From Psychromonas algicola (GTDB lineage Bacteria; Pseudomonadota; Gammaproteobacteria; Enterobacterales; Psychromonadaceae), in the NCBI RefSeq assembly GCF_004378355.1, contig NZ_SNUB01000030.1:1-42089 (forward strand): a DNA stretch of 42,089 nucleotides. Reading direction: 5' to 3'. Positions within the stretch are counted from its first letter, which is position 1. Every line of letters starts with the position of its first letter. Both the position numbers and the translations under genes were made by a program. Under the pieces are notes generated by a model. It ran no database searches. It saw only the letters and a list, made by a program, of their open reading frames with translations, and was not told the DNA's origin. Below are positions 1 to 7,612 of the stretch, piece after piece.

Positions 1-33
1 TGATGTGCGAGCGAGTGCTTCTGAAAGTTCCAT

Positions 34-69
34 AAAAAAATCCCATGACCTTTTGAGTCATAGGATTTT
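34..69 (-). terminator. Rho-independent terminator after ubiX
   Basis: An inverted repeat has arms at 38-49 and 57-68 with one mismatch and a 7-nt loop. Read on the minus strand it is followed by a run of Ts. It lies about 70 bp past the ubiX stop and so fits the end of the mpl-ubiX transcript. The sequence is nearly symmetric with As and Ts on both sides, so it could also act on the plus strand. Confidence 0.7.
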
Positions 70-136
70 GATCTTCTTACGTTAAAAATCAACTAATTTT
101 TCTTAACTGATCGGCATTACCATTATAGGTGATATA

Positions 137-745
137 TTACTCACACCACCTTTTACTCGCTTGGTGTTCTATCTTTAAATGATCCATGACACGTGCCACC
201 ATAAAGTCATGTAATTCATCGATACTCGTTGGTTTATGATAAAAACCAGGGGCCAATGGCATAACAGTGGCACCCAGTTCGGATAAGGTCAGCATATTCT
301 TTAAATGTAATGTAGAAAATGGTGTCTCTCTTGGCATTACGATTAATTGCCCTCTTTCTTTAAAAACGACATCAGCAGCACGCTCAATTAAATTATTAGA
401 TAAACCTTGAGCAATTGAAGCTAACGTTCCACAACTACATGGACATACAACCATTTTTTTAGGAGCAGAAGATCCTGAAGCAACAGGCGAAAACCAATCT
501 TTAGCTGTTAAGGCAATGACTTGATCTTTTTTAGTATTAAAGCGAGAGACTAAAAATTCATTTAATGCGTTAATTTCTGTTGGCCAATCTTCGTCAACTT
601 CCGTTTTAAGCACTATTTGTGCAGCCTCTGATAAAATTAAATAAACTTTAACGTTCGCATTTACCATGCTTTGCAATAAACGTAAAAAATATCCACTACC
701 AGATGCGCCGGTTACGCCTAATGTTACTGTATCGTTAAATTGCAT
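137..745 (-). CDS. ubiX: Flavin prenyltransferase UbiX
   Basis: The 202-aa product matches the UbiX/Pad1 flavoprotein family in length and pattern. UbiX prenylates reduced FMN with dimethylallyl phosphate to make the cofactor for the UbiD decarboxylase in ubiquinone synthesis; it is cytosolic. The N-terminal GVTGASGSGY (about residues 10-19) is the family's flavin-phosphate binding loop, followed by a Rossmann-like fold. VVCPCSCGTLASIAQG in the middle and VMPRETPFS near residue 137 are conserved family segments. The start overlaps the end of mpl by 11 bp, so the two are translationally linked on the minus strand, and a hairpin terminator follows. The assignment is by motif recognition and is quite secure. 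Confidence 0.93.
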   Translation of the reverse strand: MQFNDTVTLGVTGASGSGYFLRLLQSMVNANVKVYLILSEAAQIVLKTEVDEDWPTEINALNEFLVSRFNTKKDQVIALTAKDWFSPVASGSSAPKKMVVCPCSCGTLASIAQGLSNNLIERAADVVFKERGQLIVMPRETPFSTLHLKNMLTLSELGATVMPLAPGFYHKPTSIDELHDFMVARVMDHLKIEHQASKRWCE

Positions 746-2093
746 TTACACTCTCTAATTTATTTAGTAATTTTTGGTGGATATTTCCAAAGCCACCGTT
801 GCTCATAATAAGAATATGATCATTAGGTTTTGCTTGTTTTACCAGTTTATCGACTAAATCATCGATCTGGGTTTCAACATTCACACTCTTACCTTGTTCG
901 CTAAATAACTCTTTCATCGACCATTGAATATTTTCATCTTCGAAACAATAAACGATATCAGCAGCAGATAATGAATTCACCAATGCTTCTTTATGAACGC
1001 CTAATTTCATGGTGTTGGAACGAGGCTCTAAAACAGCAATAATTTTTTCATTACCAACCTTCGCACGTAAACCCGCTAATGTCGTTTTCACTGCCGTTGG
1101 ATGGTGAGCAAAATCATCATAAACAGTAATATTGTTAATTTTCCCTTTTACTTCCATGCGACGCTTAATACTCTTAAATTCAGCTAACGCTTCGATCGCG
1201 ATTTCAGGGGTGACGCCAACATGTCTTGCTGCGGCAATAGCGGCTAATGCATTATCGACATTATGATCTCCCATTAATTGCCACGCCACTTGCCCTTGAT
1301 GTTTCCCATTGAGTGACACATCAAACACGGTACCATCTTCTTTAATTTTATTGCTCGACCAATCTTGCCCTAGATATTCTACTTCACTCCAGCACCCCAT
1401 ATGCTTAACAGACATTAATGCTTCATCTTTATTAGGAATTAAAACTCGTCCAGTACTAGGTACAGTACGCATCAAATGATGAAATTGTTTTTTGATCGCA
1501 TTTAAATCTTCAAAAATATCGGCATGATCAAATTCCAAGTTATTTAAAACGAGTGTTCTTGGATGGTAATGAACAAACTTAGAACGCTTATCAAAAAAGG
1601 CACTATCGTATTCATCAGCTTCTATTACAAAAAATGGTGTTTCACCTAAGCGAGCTGATAAACCAAAGTTTTCAGGTACACCACCAATTAAAAATCCTGG
1701 CTCCATTTTTGCGTATTCTAATACCCAAGCAAGCATACTAGATGTTGATGTTTTTCCATGCGTCCCCGCAACCGCTAGCACCCAACGATCTTTTAAAACA
1801 TGCTCTAATAACCATTGTGGCCCAGAAATATAAGGTATTTGCTTATCTAAAACGGCTTCTACACATGGATTCCCACGACTCATTGCATTCCCAATTACAA
1901 CTAGGTCAGGCTGACTATCTAATTGGCTTGGATCAAAACCTTGGATAAGCTCAATTCCTTGCTCTTCAAGTTGTGTGCTCATTGGCGGATAAACATTTTT
2001 GTCCGACCCCGTAACTTTATAACCTAATGATTTAGCAAGAATTGCAACACCGCCCATAAACGTGCCGCAAATACCAAGTATGTGAATATGCAT
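735..2093 (-). CDS. mpl: UDP-N-acetylmuramate:tripeptide ligase Mpl
   Basis: The 452-aa protein is a Mur-ligase family member. Mpl joins recycled L-Ala-gamma-D-Glu-meso-DAP to UDP-MurNAc in peptidoglycan recycling in the cytoplasm. The N-terminal MHIHILGICGTFMGG is the UDP-binding Rossmann motif characteristic of Mpl rather than MurC. The ATP P-loop is GTHGKTST (110-117). EADEYDSAF and NLEFDHADIF in the central domain are also typical of Mpl. YDDFAHHPTAV near residue 326 is the C-terminal domain signature. The length is normal for the family. It overlaps ubiX, which lies downstream on the same strand. No defects are seen. Confidence 0.95.
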   Translation of the reverse strand: MHIHILGICGTFMGGVAILAKSLGYKVTGSDKNVYPPMSTQLEEQGIELIQGFDPSQLDSQPDLVVIGNAMSRGNPCVEAVLDKQIPYISGPQWLLEHVLKDRWVLAVAGTHGKTSTSSMLAWVLEYAKMEPGFLIGGVPENFGLSARLGETPFFVIEADEYDSAFFDKRSKFVHYHPRTLVLNNLEFDHADIFEDLNAIKKQFHHLMRTVPSTGRVLIPNKDEALMSVKHMGCWSEVEYLGQDWSSNKIKEDGTVFDVSLNGKHQGQVAWQLMGDHNVDNALAAIAAARHVGVTPEIAIEALAEFKSIKRRMEVKGKINNITVYDDFAHHPTAVKTTLAGLRAKVGNEKIIAVLEPRSNTMKLGVHKEALVNSLSAADIVYCFEDENIQWSMKELFSEQGKSVNVETQIDDLVDKLVKQAKPNDHILIMSNGGFGNIHQKLLNKLESVNAI

Positions 2094-2157
2094 GGAACCT
2101 CAATACAGATAAAAATAGAAAGTTAAGTTATACCGAAAATAGTTAAAGCATGCCAAT

Positions 2158-2194
2158 AAAAAAGGCAAGACTCATAACGAGACTCGCCTTTTAT
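2158..2194 (-). terminator. Rho-independent terminator after ppaC
   Basis: The arms AAAAGGC...GCCTTTT enclose an imperfect GAGTCTC-type stem and an ATAAC loop. On the minus strand the stem ends in a T run. It lies about 50 bp past the ppaC stop and upstream of mpl, so ppaC and mpl-ubiX are probably separate transcription units. Confidence 0.75.
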
Positions 2195-2244
2195 TTGCAG
2201 TAATCAATTACGTTTACGATTAAAAGTAATACGCTAAATAATGA

Positions 2245-3162
2245 TTAACCTTCGAACGCAGCTTGTAAGAATGGAATAATTTGTTTTTTACGACTTACCA
2301 CTCCTGGTAACTCAAACATAGAATCATTGACTGTGCTATTTAATGATTTAGCCACTTTATCCGCATCTTTAGAAACGATTAATGCCGTTGTATCTAATTT
2401 ATTAATATCAGTTAATAAAACGATTGTTGAATGAAAACCTTTCGCTGCTTGCAGTTTTTTCATTTCAGCCAGCATTGCTTCTTTTTTAGAAAATGCAGTT
2501 TCTAACGAAGTTAATTCAAGTTGACCAATTGCTAGCTTTTCGCCCGCCATTTCGAATACTTTTTGATCTCGTAGTATTAATTCTTCTGCTGAAACTAATT
2601 TAATATCAGATTTTGCATCAAATTGTGCTTTGGCAAATGCCTGAATATCTTCAACGCCTGCAATTTCAGCTAATTCGTTAGCTGCAACAATATCGATATC
2701 TGTTGTTGTAGGGCCTTGGAAGTTAACAGTATCTGAGATGATGGCACCCATCATCATTTTAGCAACTGGAGCATCTGGGACTTGGTTATTAAATTTATAC
2801 ATGTTGTAAACAATCGTTGCACTACAACCAACAGGCCAAATCCAACATTCAAGCGGTGTAGATGTCGTAATATCACCTAGTTTATGATGATCAACAATCC
2901 CTAAAATAGTTGCTTTCTTCATATCAGCCGTACCTTGGCCCCAATCAGAGTAATCAACAATAAAGATTTCTTCGCCAGCAACTTCAGTGCGAATTTCTGG
3001 TTGTGGTAAACCAGATTGCTCTAATAAAAATAATGCTTCAGGATTTGGCTCACCTTGTAAGGCAGGCGTTGCAGTTTTACCCATTTTGTTAAATAAGCTA
3101 GCAAGGCCGATAGCGCTACATAAACTATCGCAATCTGGGTTTTGGTGTCCTAATACAATCAT
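2245..3162 (-). CDS. ppaC: Manganese-dependent inorganic pyrophosphatase
   Basis: This is a family II (DHH superfamily) pyrophosphatase, which hydrolyses cytosolic PPi to two phosphates using Mn2+. Metal-ligand motifs are visible: GHQNPDCDS at the N-terminus, the DYSD segment and the DHHKLGD motif near residue 95. The C-terminal DHHA2-type part ends with VVSRKKQIIPFL, the family's RKKQ substrate-binding motif. I place the start at the ATG at 3162 (305 aa), because the open frame above it begins only with a GTG at 3174 that lacks a ribosome site, while GTGGA precedes the ATG. The transposon left end begins about 190 bp upstream, so the gene's native upstream region may have been altered. Confidence 0.93.
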   Translation of the reverse strand: MIVLGHQNPDCDSLCSAIGLASLFNKMGKTATPALQGEPNPEALFLLEQSGLPQPEIRTEVAGEEIFIVDYSDWGQGTADMKKATILGIVDHHKLGDITTSTPLECWIWPVGCSATIVYNMYKFNNQVPDAPVAKMMMGAIISDTVNFQGPTTTDIDIVAANELAEIAGVEDIQAFAKAQFDAKSDIKLVSAEELILRDQKVFEMAGEKLAIGQLELTSLETAFSKKEAMLAEMKKLQAAKGFHSTIVLLTDINKLDTTALIVSKDADKVAKSLNSTVNDSMFELPGVVSRKKQIIPFLQAAFEG

Positions 3163-3351
3163 TGAAATATCCACTGTGTTGTTAAATTAATTTGCTGAAG
3201 AATACCTGATTCCACTAAATATTTTAAGTGTAAATTTAATCTTATTTAACTTCTGATTTACATTTTGATTCAAGCTCAAGCTTAGTATAAAAACAAAAAA
3301 CATTTATCTTCTCTCAAATAAGTTGTTTATAACCAAAATAAACAGGCACTT

Positions 3352-3356
3352 AAAAT
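3352..3356. repeat. Target site duplication (left copy), AAAAT
   Basis: Five bases, AAAAT, directly precede the TGT end of the transposon and are repeated directly after the ACA end at 37726-37730. Five-bp duplications are the hallmark of Tn7-like transposition. Confidence 0.93.
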
Positions 3357-3458
3357 TGTCGCTGAAATCATACTCTGACATAACATGGTACAGTAAATCA
3401 TTTGCTTACATCATATATAAAAGTAAACTTTGACATAAAATACAACCATACACTGACA
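3357..3458 (+). repeat. Left transposon end with three TnsB-type binding sites
   Basis: Three copies of a 13-bp motif close to NCATACNNTGACA lie at 3368-3380, 3423-3435 and 3446-3458, in the same orientation relative to the end. They are spaced 55 and 23 bp apart, looser than at the right end. This asymmetry between a sparse left end and a dense right end is known from Tn7. That TnsB binds them is inferred from motif recurrence at both termini. Confidence 0.8.
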
Positions 3459-3555
3459 AATTAAAAAAATTAATATTCAAGCCATTTTCAATATGTAATT
3501 AAATTACAAATAATTATTCAACTATTTAGGTATATAAAGACCCTATACTCTCTTT

Positions 3556-3702
3556 ATATAAAACTGCCTGTTCGGCAGAAATTGTTTAACATATACATCA
3601 AAGCGATTTTTTTTATTATCAGCTGCCTATTCGGCAGGACACCCATCTTTCATCCATGCTTCAATTTTATTTTCATTCTCAGCTGCCTGTTCGGCAGGAC
3701 AC
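3556..3702 (-). CRISPR. Type I-F3 CRISPR array: 3 repeats, 2 spacers
   Basis: Transcription is on the minus strand, away from cas6. Repeat 1 (3675-3702) and repeat 2 (3615-3642) are 28 nt and differ at two positions. Both carry the I-F hairpin CTGCC-GAAYA-GGCAG. Repeat 3 (3556-3583) keeps the hairpin but has entirely different flanks (AATTT before it, TTTTATAT after it), an atypical repeat. Spacer 1 (3643-3674) is 32 nt with unknown target. Spacer 2 (3584-3614) is 31 nt and matches the 3' end of rsmJ at 37778-37808 with 28 of 31 bases, so it is the homing guide. The absence of cas1 and cas2 means that new spacers would need another system. Confidence 0.95.
3584..3614 (-). ncRNA. Homing (self-attachment) spacer targeting rsmJ
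   Basis: Read on the minus strand, this spacer begins with eight As and continues through TCGCTTTGATG. It aligns to rsmJ codons 236-246 (37808 down to 37778). Mismatches fall only at spacer positions 12, 21 and 27. Each lies at a codon third position (R239 CGT/CGC, V242 GTT/GTA, V244 GTG/GTT) and changes no amino acid. The bases just 5' of the protospacer on the guide strand are CA, a relaxed version of the I-F CC motif. The protospacer edge lies 47 bp from the target duplication, as expected for I-F3 insertion. Confidence 0.93.
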
Positions 3703-3830
3703 TATTAAAAATCAAACCATTCATTTTATAAATCAAAACGTTAGAGTCTGAACCTCATTTTAACCAAAATTTAAGTTAAAAAAAAGAATGGTATTAAATC
3801 AACAAGTTAGTTTAGCATTAAAAATAAAGG

Positions 3831-4442
3831 TTATAATTTCATTACTAAATGAGATAAATCGGGGACACTCCCATCAAACTTTTCATTAGAAGAAAAACCA
3901 TAGTTACTAAATGTAGACCCAACTTTAGTCCCCCCCTTCTGCTTTTGGATATGAAGTATGTAGTCATTTTGATTACTATTGCTACTTATGGCAATGCGAT
4001 GAAACACATCAAACTCCCTTGAAACTACACATTTTTGTGGATTAAAGGTTTCGCCTCTAGATAATGCCCTTTTCTCTAAACGTTTTAAACGTCTTCTACT
4101 TTCACCTGTAAATATTTTTGCAATTGCTTGGTTACGTTTAAAATAAACTTCTTCACAATTATCAGGCACTGCAGTAACAGAAGTTAGTTCAAAAAAACCA
4201 CAGTTCTGCATATCTTCAAAATAAGACTGCTCTTTCAGCATTTGCAAAACTTTCTTGTCGGAATGGACAAAAGCAATGACATTACCAATTGATAAATCAG
4301 ACCAAGCAGGCAATGTTACACCTACACCTTGAATATCTCGCTTTAAAATAAAACCATGCATGATAGAAATACAACGACCTGTCAATAAAGCTAGATTTGC
4401 TTCTTTAGGCAAAAAATGAATCATAAAATAATATCTTTTCAT
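3831..4442 (-). CDS. cas6: CRISPR endoribonuclease Cas6f (Csy4)
   Basis: The 203-aa protein should cut the pre-crRNA at the base of the repeat hairpin and remain bound to the crRNA 3' hairpin in the TniQ-Cascade complex. His29 falls in ISIMHGF, exactly where Csy4's catalytic histidine lies. An Arg-rich helix (SRRRLKRLEKRALSRG, about residues 114-129) matches the helix that grips the hairpin's major groove. FSNYGFSS near the C-terminus corresponds to the family's glycine-containing segment. AAGGAT precedes the ATG at good spacing. The gene lies 3 bp after cas7 and directly before the array leader. It is last in the tniQ-cas8/5-cas7-cas6 operon. No lesions are seen. Confidence 0.93.
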   Translation of the reverse strand: MKRYYFMIHFLPKEANLALLTGRCISIMHGFILKRDIQGVGVTLPAWSDLSIGNVIAFVHSDKKVLQMLKEQSYFEDMQNCGFFELTSVTAVPDNCEEVYFKRNQAIAKIFTGESRRRLKRLEKRALSRGETFNPQKCVVSREFDVFHRIAISSNSNQNDYILHIQKQKGGTKVGSTFSNYGFSSNEKFDGSVPDLSHLVMKL

Positions 4443-4445
4443 AAA

Positions 4446-5498
4446 TTATCCTTTTTTACTTTCTGCTTTTTTTTGGAACATTCCACCTTTAATTAATACA
4501 GAAAAAAGATAATAGATATTTGGATTAACGACCTCACCGTTATTAGCATTAAATTTATTCAGTTCGCTCAAATACCTTTCAGCGCTTTTTAATATATGAT
4601 AAAAATTATGTTCAGAATGAGGAGGGCGACGAGTCGTTCCTATTTCTTTATCTACACCAAACTCATGTACTCGTAGTCGTTTACTTGCCCCATCATCCCA
4701 CCAATCATCAATAGATTGTAAGGCAGCACCTATTTTTACTGAATTAAAGCTAACGGCATAACGCCCATCACTAAATTTGGATTTTACAAATTGCTTTGAA
4801 GCTTCACTTTGTGAAACTTTATCGGTAAGTATTTGGCTAGGGTAAACCTCCTGACAAAATACACTTTCTATTTTTGCAGTTATATCAGCGCTCCAAAATA
4901 CATTAGGGTCGATCAGCGCATTTTGAATTTCATTACTTAAATCTTCTAACGTTTTTAACTCTTCATCAGACCATTTACTTTCCCATGCAACTTTACGAGT
5001 ATTATTGATTAAATAGTCATTGCCAGAGCTGGTTTTAATTTTAATTTCCGTATTACCTGTATTTTGATTACGCCATAACCATGTGCCCAATAAAATATTG
5101 CGGCAATACCGAACGGCCAACTCTTTATAACCTCCACGCTCTTTGAATACCTCTGCAAACTCTTTAAGTAAGGAGAATACTTCAGGATCACTACAACCAG
5201 AAGGAGCTAGTGAATTAGCTTGTACTCGTAAAGAAAAACGACAATATAGATGATCAACATTCGGAGGCACGTAACATTCTTCCAATGTTAATATATTATT
5301 ATGTGTTAAATCTTGAGTGGATAGATTTTTGGGTAAAAATTGCGGTGTAAATGCCTCAGTGAAACCAGACTTAGGCCCTCGAATACGGCATATATCTGCT
5401 TCAAGAGGAACAAAGTCGGAATCATCTGTTTTATAAAAAAACACAGCCTTACTAGGATAAAGGGAGCGATCATATTTTAATATATTACATAGTTCCAT
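4446..5498 (-). CDS. cas7: Cascade backbone protein Cas7f (Csy3)
   Basis: Six copies of this protein should coat the crRNA spacer in the I-F3 Cascade that finds target DNA. The family pattern is recognisable: GGYKELAVRYCRNILLGTW in the first half and IYYLFSVLIKGGMF close to the C-terminus. I choose the ATG at 5498 (350 aa), preceded by GAAGG at 6-nt spacing, over the longer open frame beginning at 5561. The shorter form starts MELCNILKYDRSLYP, as Csy3 proteins do, and does not overlap cas8/5. The length is usual for Csy3. The gene is in an operon with cas8/5 upstream and cas6 downstream. Confidence 0.93.
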   Translation of the reverse strand: MELCNILKYDRSLYPSKAVFFYKTDDSDFVPLEADICRIRGPKSGFTEAFTPQFLPKNLSTQDLTHNNILTLEECYVPPNVDHLYCRFSLRVQANSLAPSGCSDPEVFSLLKEFAEVFKERGGYKELAVRYCRNILLGTWLWRNQNTGNTEIKIKTSSGNDYLINNTRKVAWESKWSDEELKTLEDLSNEIQNALIDPNVFWSADITAKIESVFCQEVYPSQILTDKVSQSEASKQFVKSKFSDGRYAVSFNSVKIGAALQSIDDWWDDGASKRLRVHEFGVDKEIGTTRRPPHSEHNFYHILKSAERYLSELNKFNANNGEVVNPNIYYLFSVLIKGGMFQKKAESKKG

Positions 5499-5512
5499 AA
5501 AGCACCTTCTGT

Positions 5513-7612
5513 TTAAATTTTTTTCATTAGCATAAACTTTTCTTGTGCATCTAACATCCAAAAAGCCTTATGGAAGTAATTTCTTTTACCTTTTAACCTA
5601 ATATTAATTGCCGGTGAGTATTCAACGACCCCAATAACAGGTTCTGCATAGCAATGCATTTTTTCTAGTGATCCAGGTCTAGGCTCTGGCTTATTTAATA
5701 ACATATAACCCATCATGGAAGGACTCAATTTTGAATCATTATTTAAAATTGCAAATAATGATTCGAAGTCATGTACCTTGTATTCAGTAGGTATCACCCA
5801 GCAACCAGATAATGGTAATCGTCGAATTTTTTCAAATAGAAATTTTTCCTTATGATATAAACGACACCAATCAATATTGGAATCTAATTCAGGTTGATGC
5901 ATCACACCACCCGCAAAGTTTGATGGAAAGTGAGCTTTCAACAATTCAGGCTCATCATCCAATTTCAATAATTCATCCTGATAACCATCAATATGAACCA
6001 CTAAATCAAATGTTAAATCACAATATTGATTGTCTATAATTCCAGGTCGCTTTACATCGTTCGGTTTAGTGCCATGTAAATTTATTTCAGGAAGTTTTTT
6101 TCCCGGAATCAAAGAGTAATCCCTAATAAACCATGAAAAAGAAGTAAAGCGAACACCAAGACCAAGGGCCTGATTAAGCTCCCTCTGATAATGATGCAAC
6201 ATCCCCCAAACAGCGGTTAACGATGGTATACCCGAGCAATAAGGATTCGATAGAGCTTGCGCATCAAAGACCCGAACACCACTTAAGTGTAAATACCTAA
6301 AAGGCAAGTCATCGTCTTTTATGGCAACATCACTTTCATTCCCGATGTTACTTAGCAGCCATTTTAAAGCAAACTTCAAAGGCTCCATTAACTTAGGGTG
6401 AAAAGCATATTTTTGCATCATCGGTATATTAGCAAGCATACTATTTAGCGAACCAAATAAGGGAATAACCAATGACGGTAATTTATCGTCAGAAGTTGAT
6501 ACTAATTTATATTCTAATTGATCATTAATACTTTCAAAGTCAATTAGGTTAACTCTGTTTTCAATGATATCTAAACGCCACTCTAGAATAGGTGCGAACC
6601 ATTCTGAAAGTGTATTTCTTAATTCTTTAATACTTTTAACTCTTAACTGCCGACGTTGCTTTAGTGCTAGTGCACTATGGTTAAAGATTATCCCTTCTAG
6701 TGCTCCGATAAACTGCGGCTTTAATAACACGTTTCCATTAAATATTTGCTTTCCATTTTGTATTTGAAACAATCGAGACTGACTTAAACCATGATGGCTT
6801 ATACCTACGTCAGGAGGATAACTCAATGCATTAACAAACCCGCCGATAGAAGCTACTAGCTCACTAACCGCAGCTGTACGCGTAAATTCGACTTTAGTAA
6901 ATGAACCTTTCTTTTGAATTGCAGCTTGTTGTATTTTAGATTGTATAGAATGACTAATGACAGGTGTAATGGCAGTGTAACCATCGTGATAAGGCATTCT
7001 AATTTGACGACAATAACGATCTACAAAACTTGGAATAACCTCTTCCGGCAAAACACTTGAAACTCTGCCACATAAATTTAAAAGCACCTTAACTTTCATT
7101 CCCAATGAAGTGAATGCAGCTTTCCAATCATCAGGCAGAGATACTAGAATTTGTGCAAGACAATAGCTATCATCTTGCCATTTAAAATAGCTAAGAAATA
7201 ACTTAACCACATTTACTTTGGCTGAATCATGTGACCAACCAAAGATTTTATCATAATTAGCACTACTCAAAACATGAGGATGTAATGGAGGTGGATTTAC
7301 TGCTAACGTTTGTTTACTTACTCTAATATCGGGATATTTCAAATTATGAGTATGAAACCATTCGACTTCATTAATACATTTACCAATGTAATCCTCATTA
7401 TTTAGCGTTTTTTTTGCTAATACCTTATCAAGTAAGTCCTCCACTTGGTTTCTACGATAAGTTAAATTTAATAGAATAATAAGCGCAAACTCTTCACAGC
7501 CGGTTATATCAATGGTTTCAGTATAAGCGCTAAAAGCACGCCTCAATAGTTTATTTCGCTCAGTAATATCTTGAATTTCTAGTAACTCTTTTAAATGCAT
7601 ACTATTCACCAT
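5513..7612 (-). CDS. cas8/5: Fused Cas8f/Cas5f Cascade subunit
   Basis: The 699-aa product is in the position and of the size of the Cas8-Cas5 fusion that distinguishes I-F3 transposon systems from the separate csy1 and csy2 genes of defence-type I-F. It should recognise the PAM and hold the crRNA 5' handle. Sequence identity was judged from general pattern and context; no single catalytic motif is expected, as the subunit is not an enzyme. The frame starts at 7612, overlapping the tniQ stop (ATGGTGA). An in-frame ATG at 7600 with GGTGA 6 nt upstream is an equally likely start (695 aa). The stop lies 14 bp before the cas7 start chosen here. Confidence 0.9.
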   Translation of the reverse strand: MVNSMHLKELLEIQDITERNKLLRRAFSAYTETIDITGCEEFALIILLNLTYRRNQVEDLLDKVLAKKTLNNEDYIGKCINEVEWFHTHNLKYPDIRVSKQTLAVNPPPLHPHVLSSANYDKIFGWSHDSAKVNVVKLFLSYFKWQDDSYCLAQILVSLPDDWKAAFTSLGMKVKVLLNLCGRVSSVLPEEVIPSFVDRYCRQIRMPYHDGYTAITPVISHSIQSKIQQAAIQKKGSFTKVEFTRTAAVSELVASIGGFVNALSYPPDVGISHHGLSQSRLFQIQNGKQIFNGNVLLKPQFIGALEGIIFNHSALALKQRRQLRVKSIKELRNTLSEWFAPILEWRLDIIENRVNLIDFESINDQLEYKLVSTSDDKLPSLVIPLFGSLNSMLANIPMMQKYAFHPKLMEPLKFALKWLLSNIGNESDVAIKDDDLPFRYLHLSGVRVFDAQALSNPYCSGIPSLTAVWGMLHHYQRELNQALGLGVRFTSFSWFIRDYSLIPGKKLPEINLHGTKPNDVKRPGIIDNQYCDLTFDLVVHIDGYQDELLKLDDEPELLKAHFPSNFAGGVMHQPELDSNIDWCRLYHKEKFLFEKIRRLPLSGCWVIPTEYKVHDFESLFAILNNDSKLSPSMMGYMLLNKPEPRPGSLEKMHCYAEPVIGVVEYSPAINIRLKGKRNYFHKAFWMLDAQEKFMLMKKI

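Larger units (their letters stand above)
3459..3830. other. Non-coding left-arm region and CRISPR leader
   Basis: No credible gene is seen between the left-end TnsB sites and cas6. The stretch holds the CRISPR array (3556-3702) and, between the array and the cas6 stop, about 128 bp of very AT-rich sequence that should act as the array leader. It is also the likely site of the array promoter, or of read-through from cas6. I could not identify a confident -35/-10 pair in the leader. Confidence 0.6.

Noticed and set aside
5499-5561. N-terminal extension of cas7 in the open frame up to 5561
   Set aside because: It overlaps the end of cas8/5, has no ribosome site and is absent from the usual Csy3 start; GAAGG fits the ATG at 5498.
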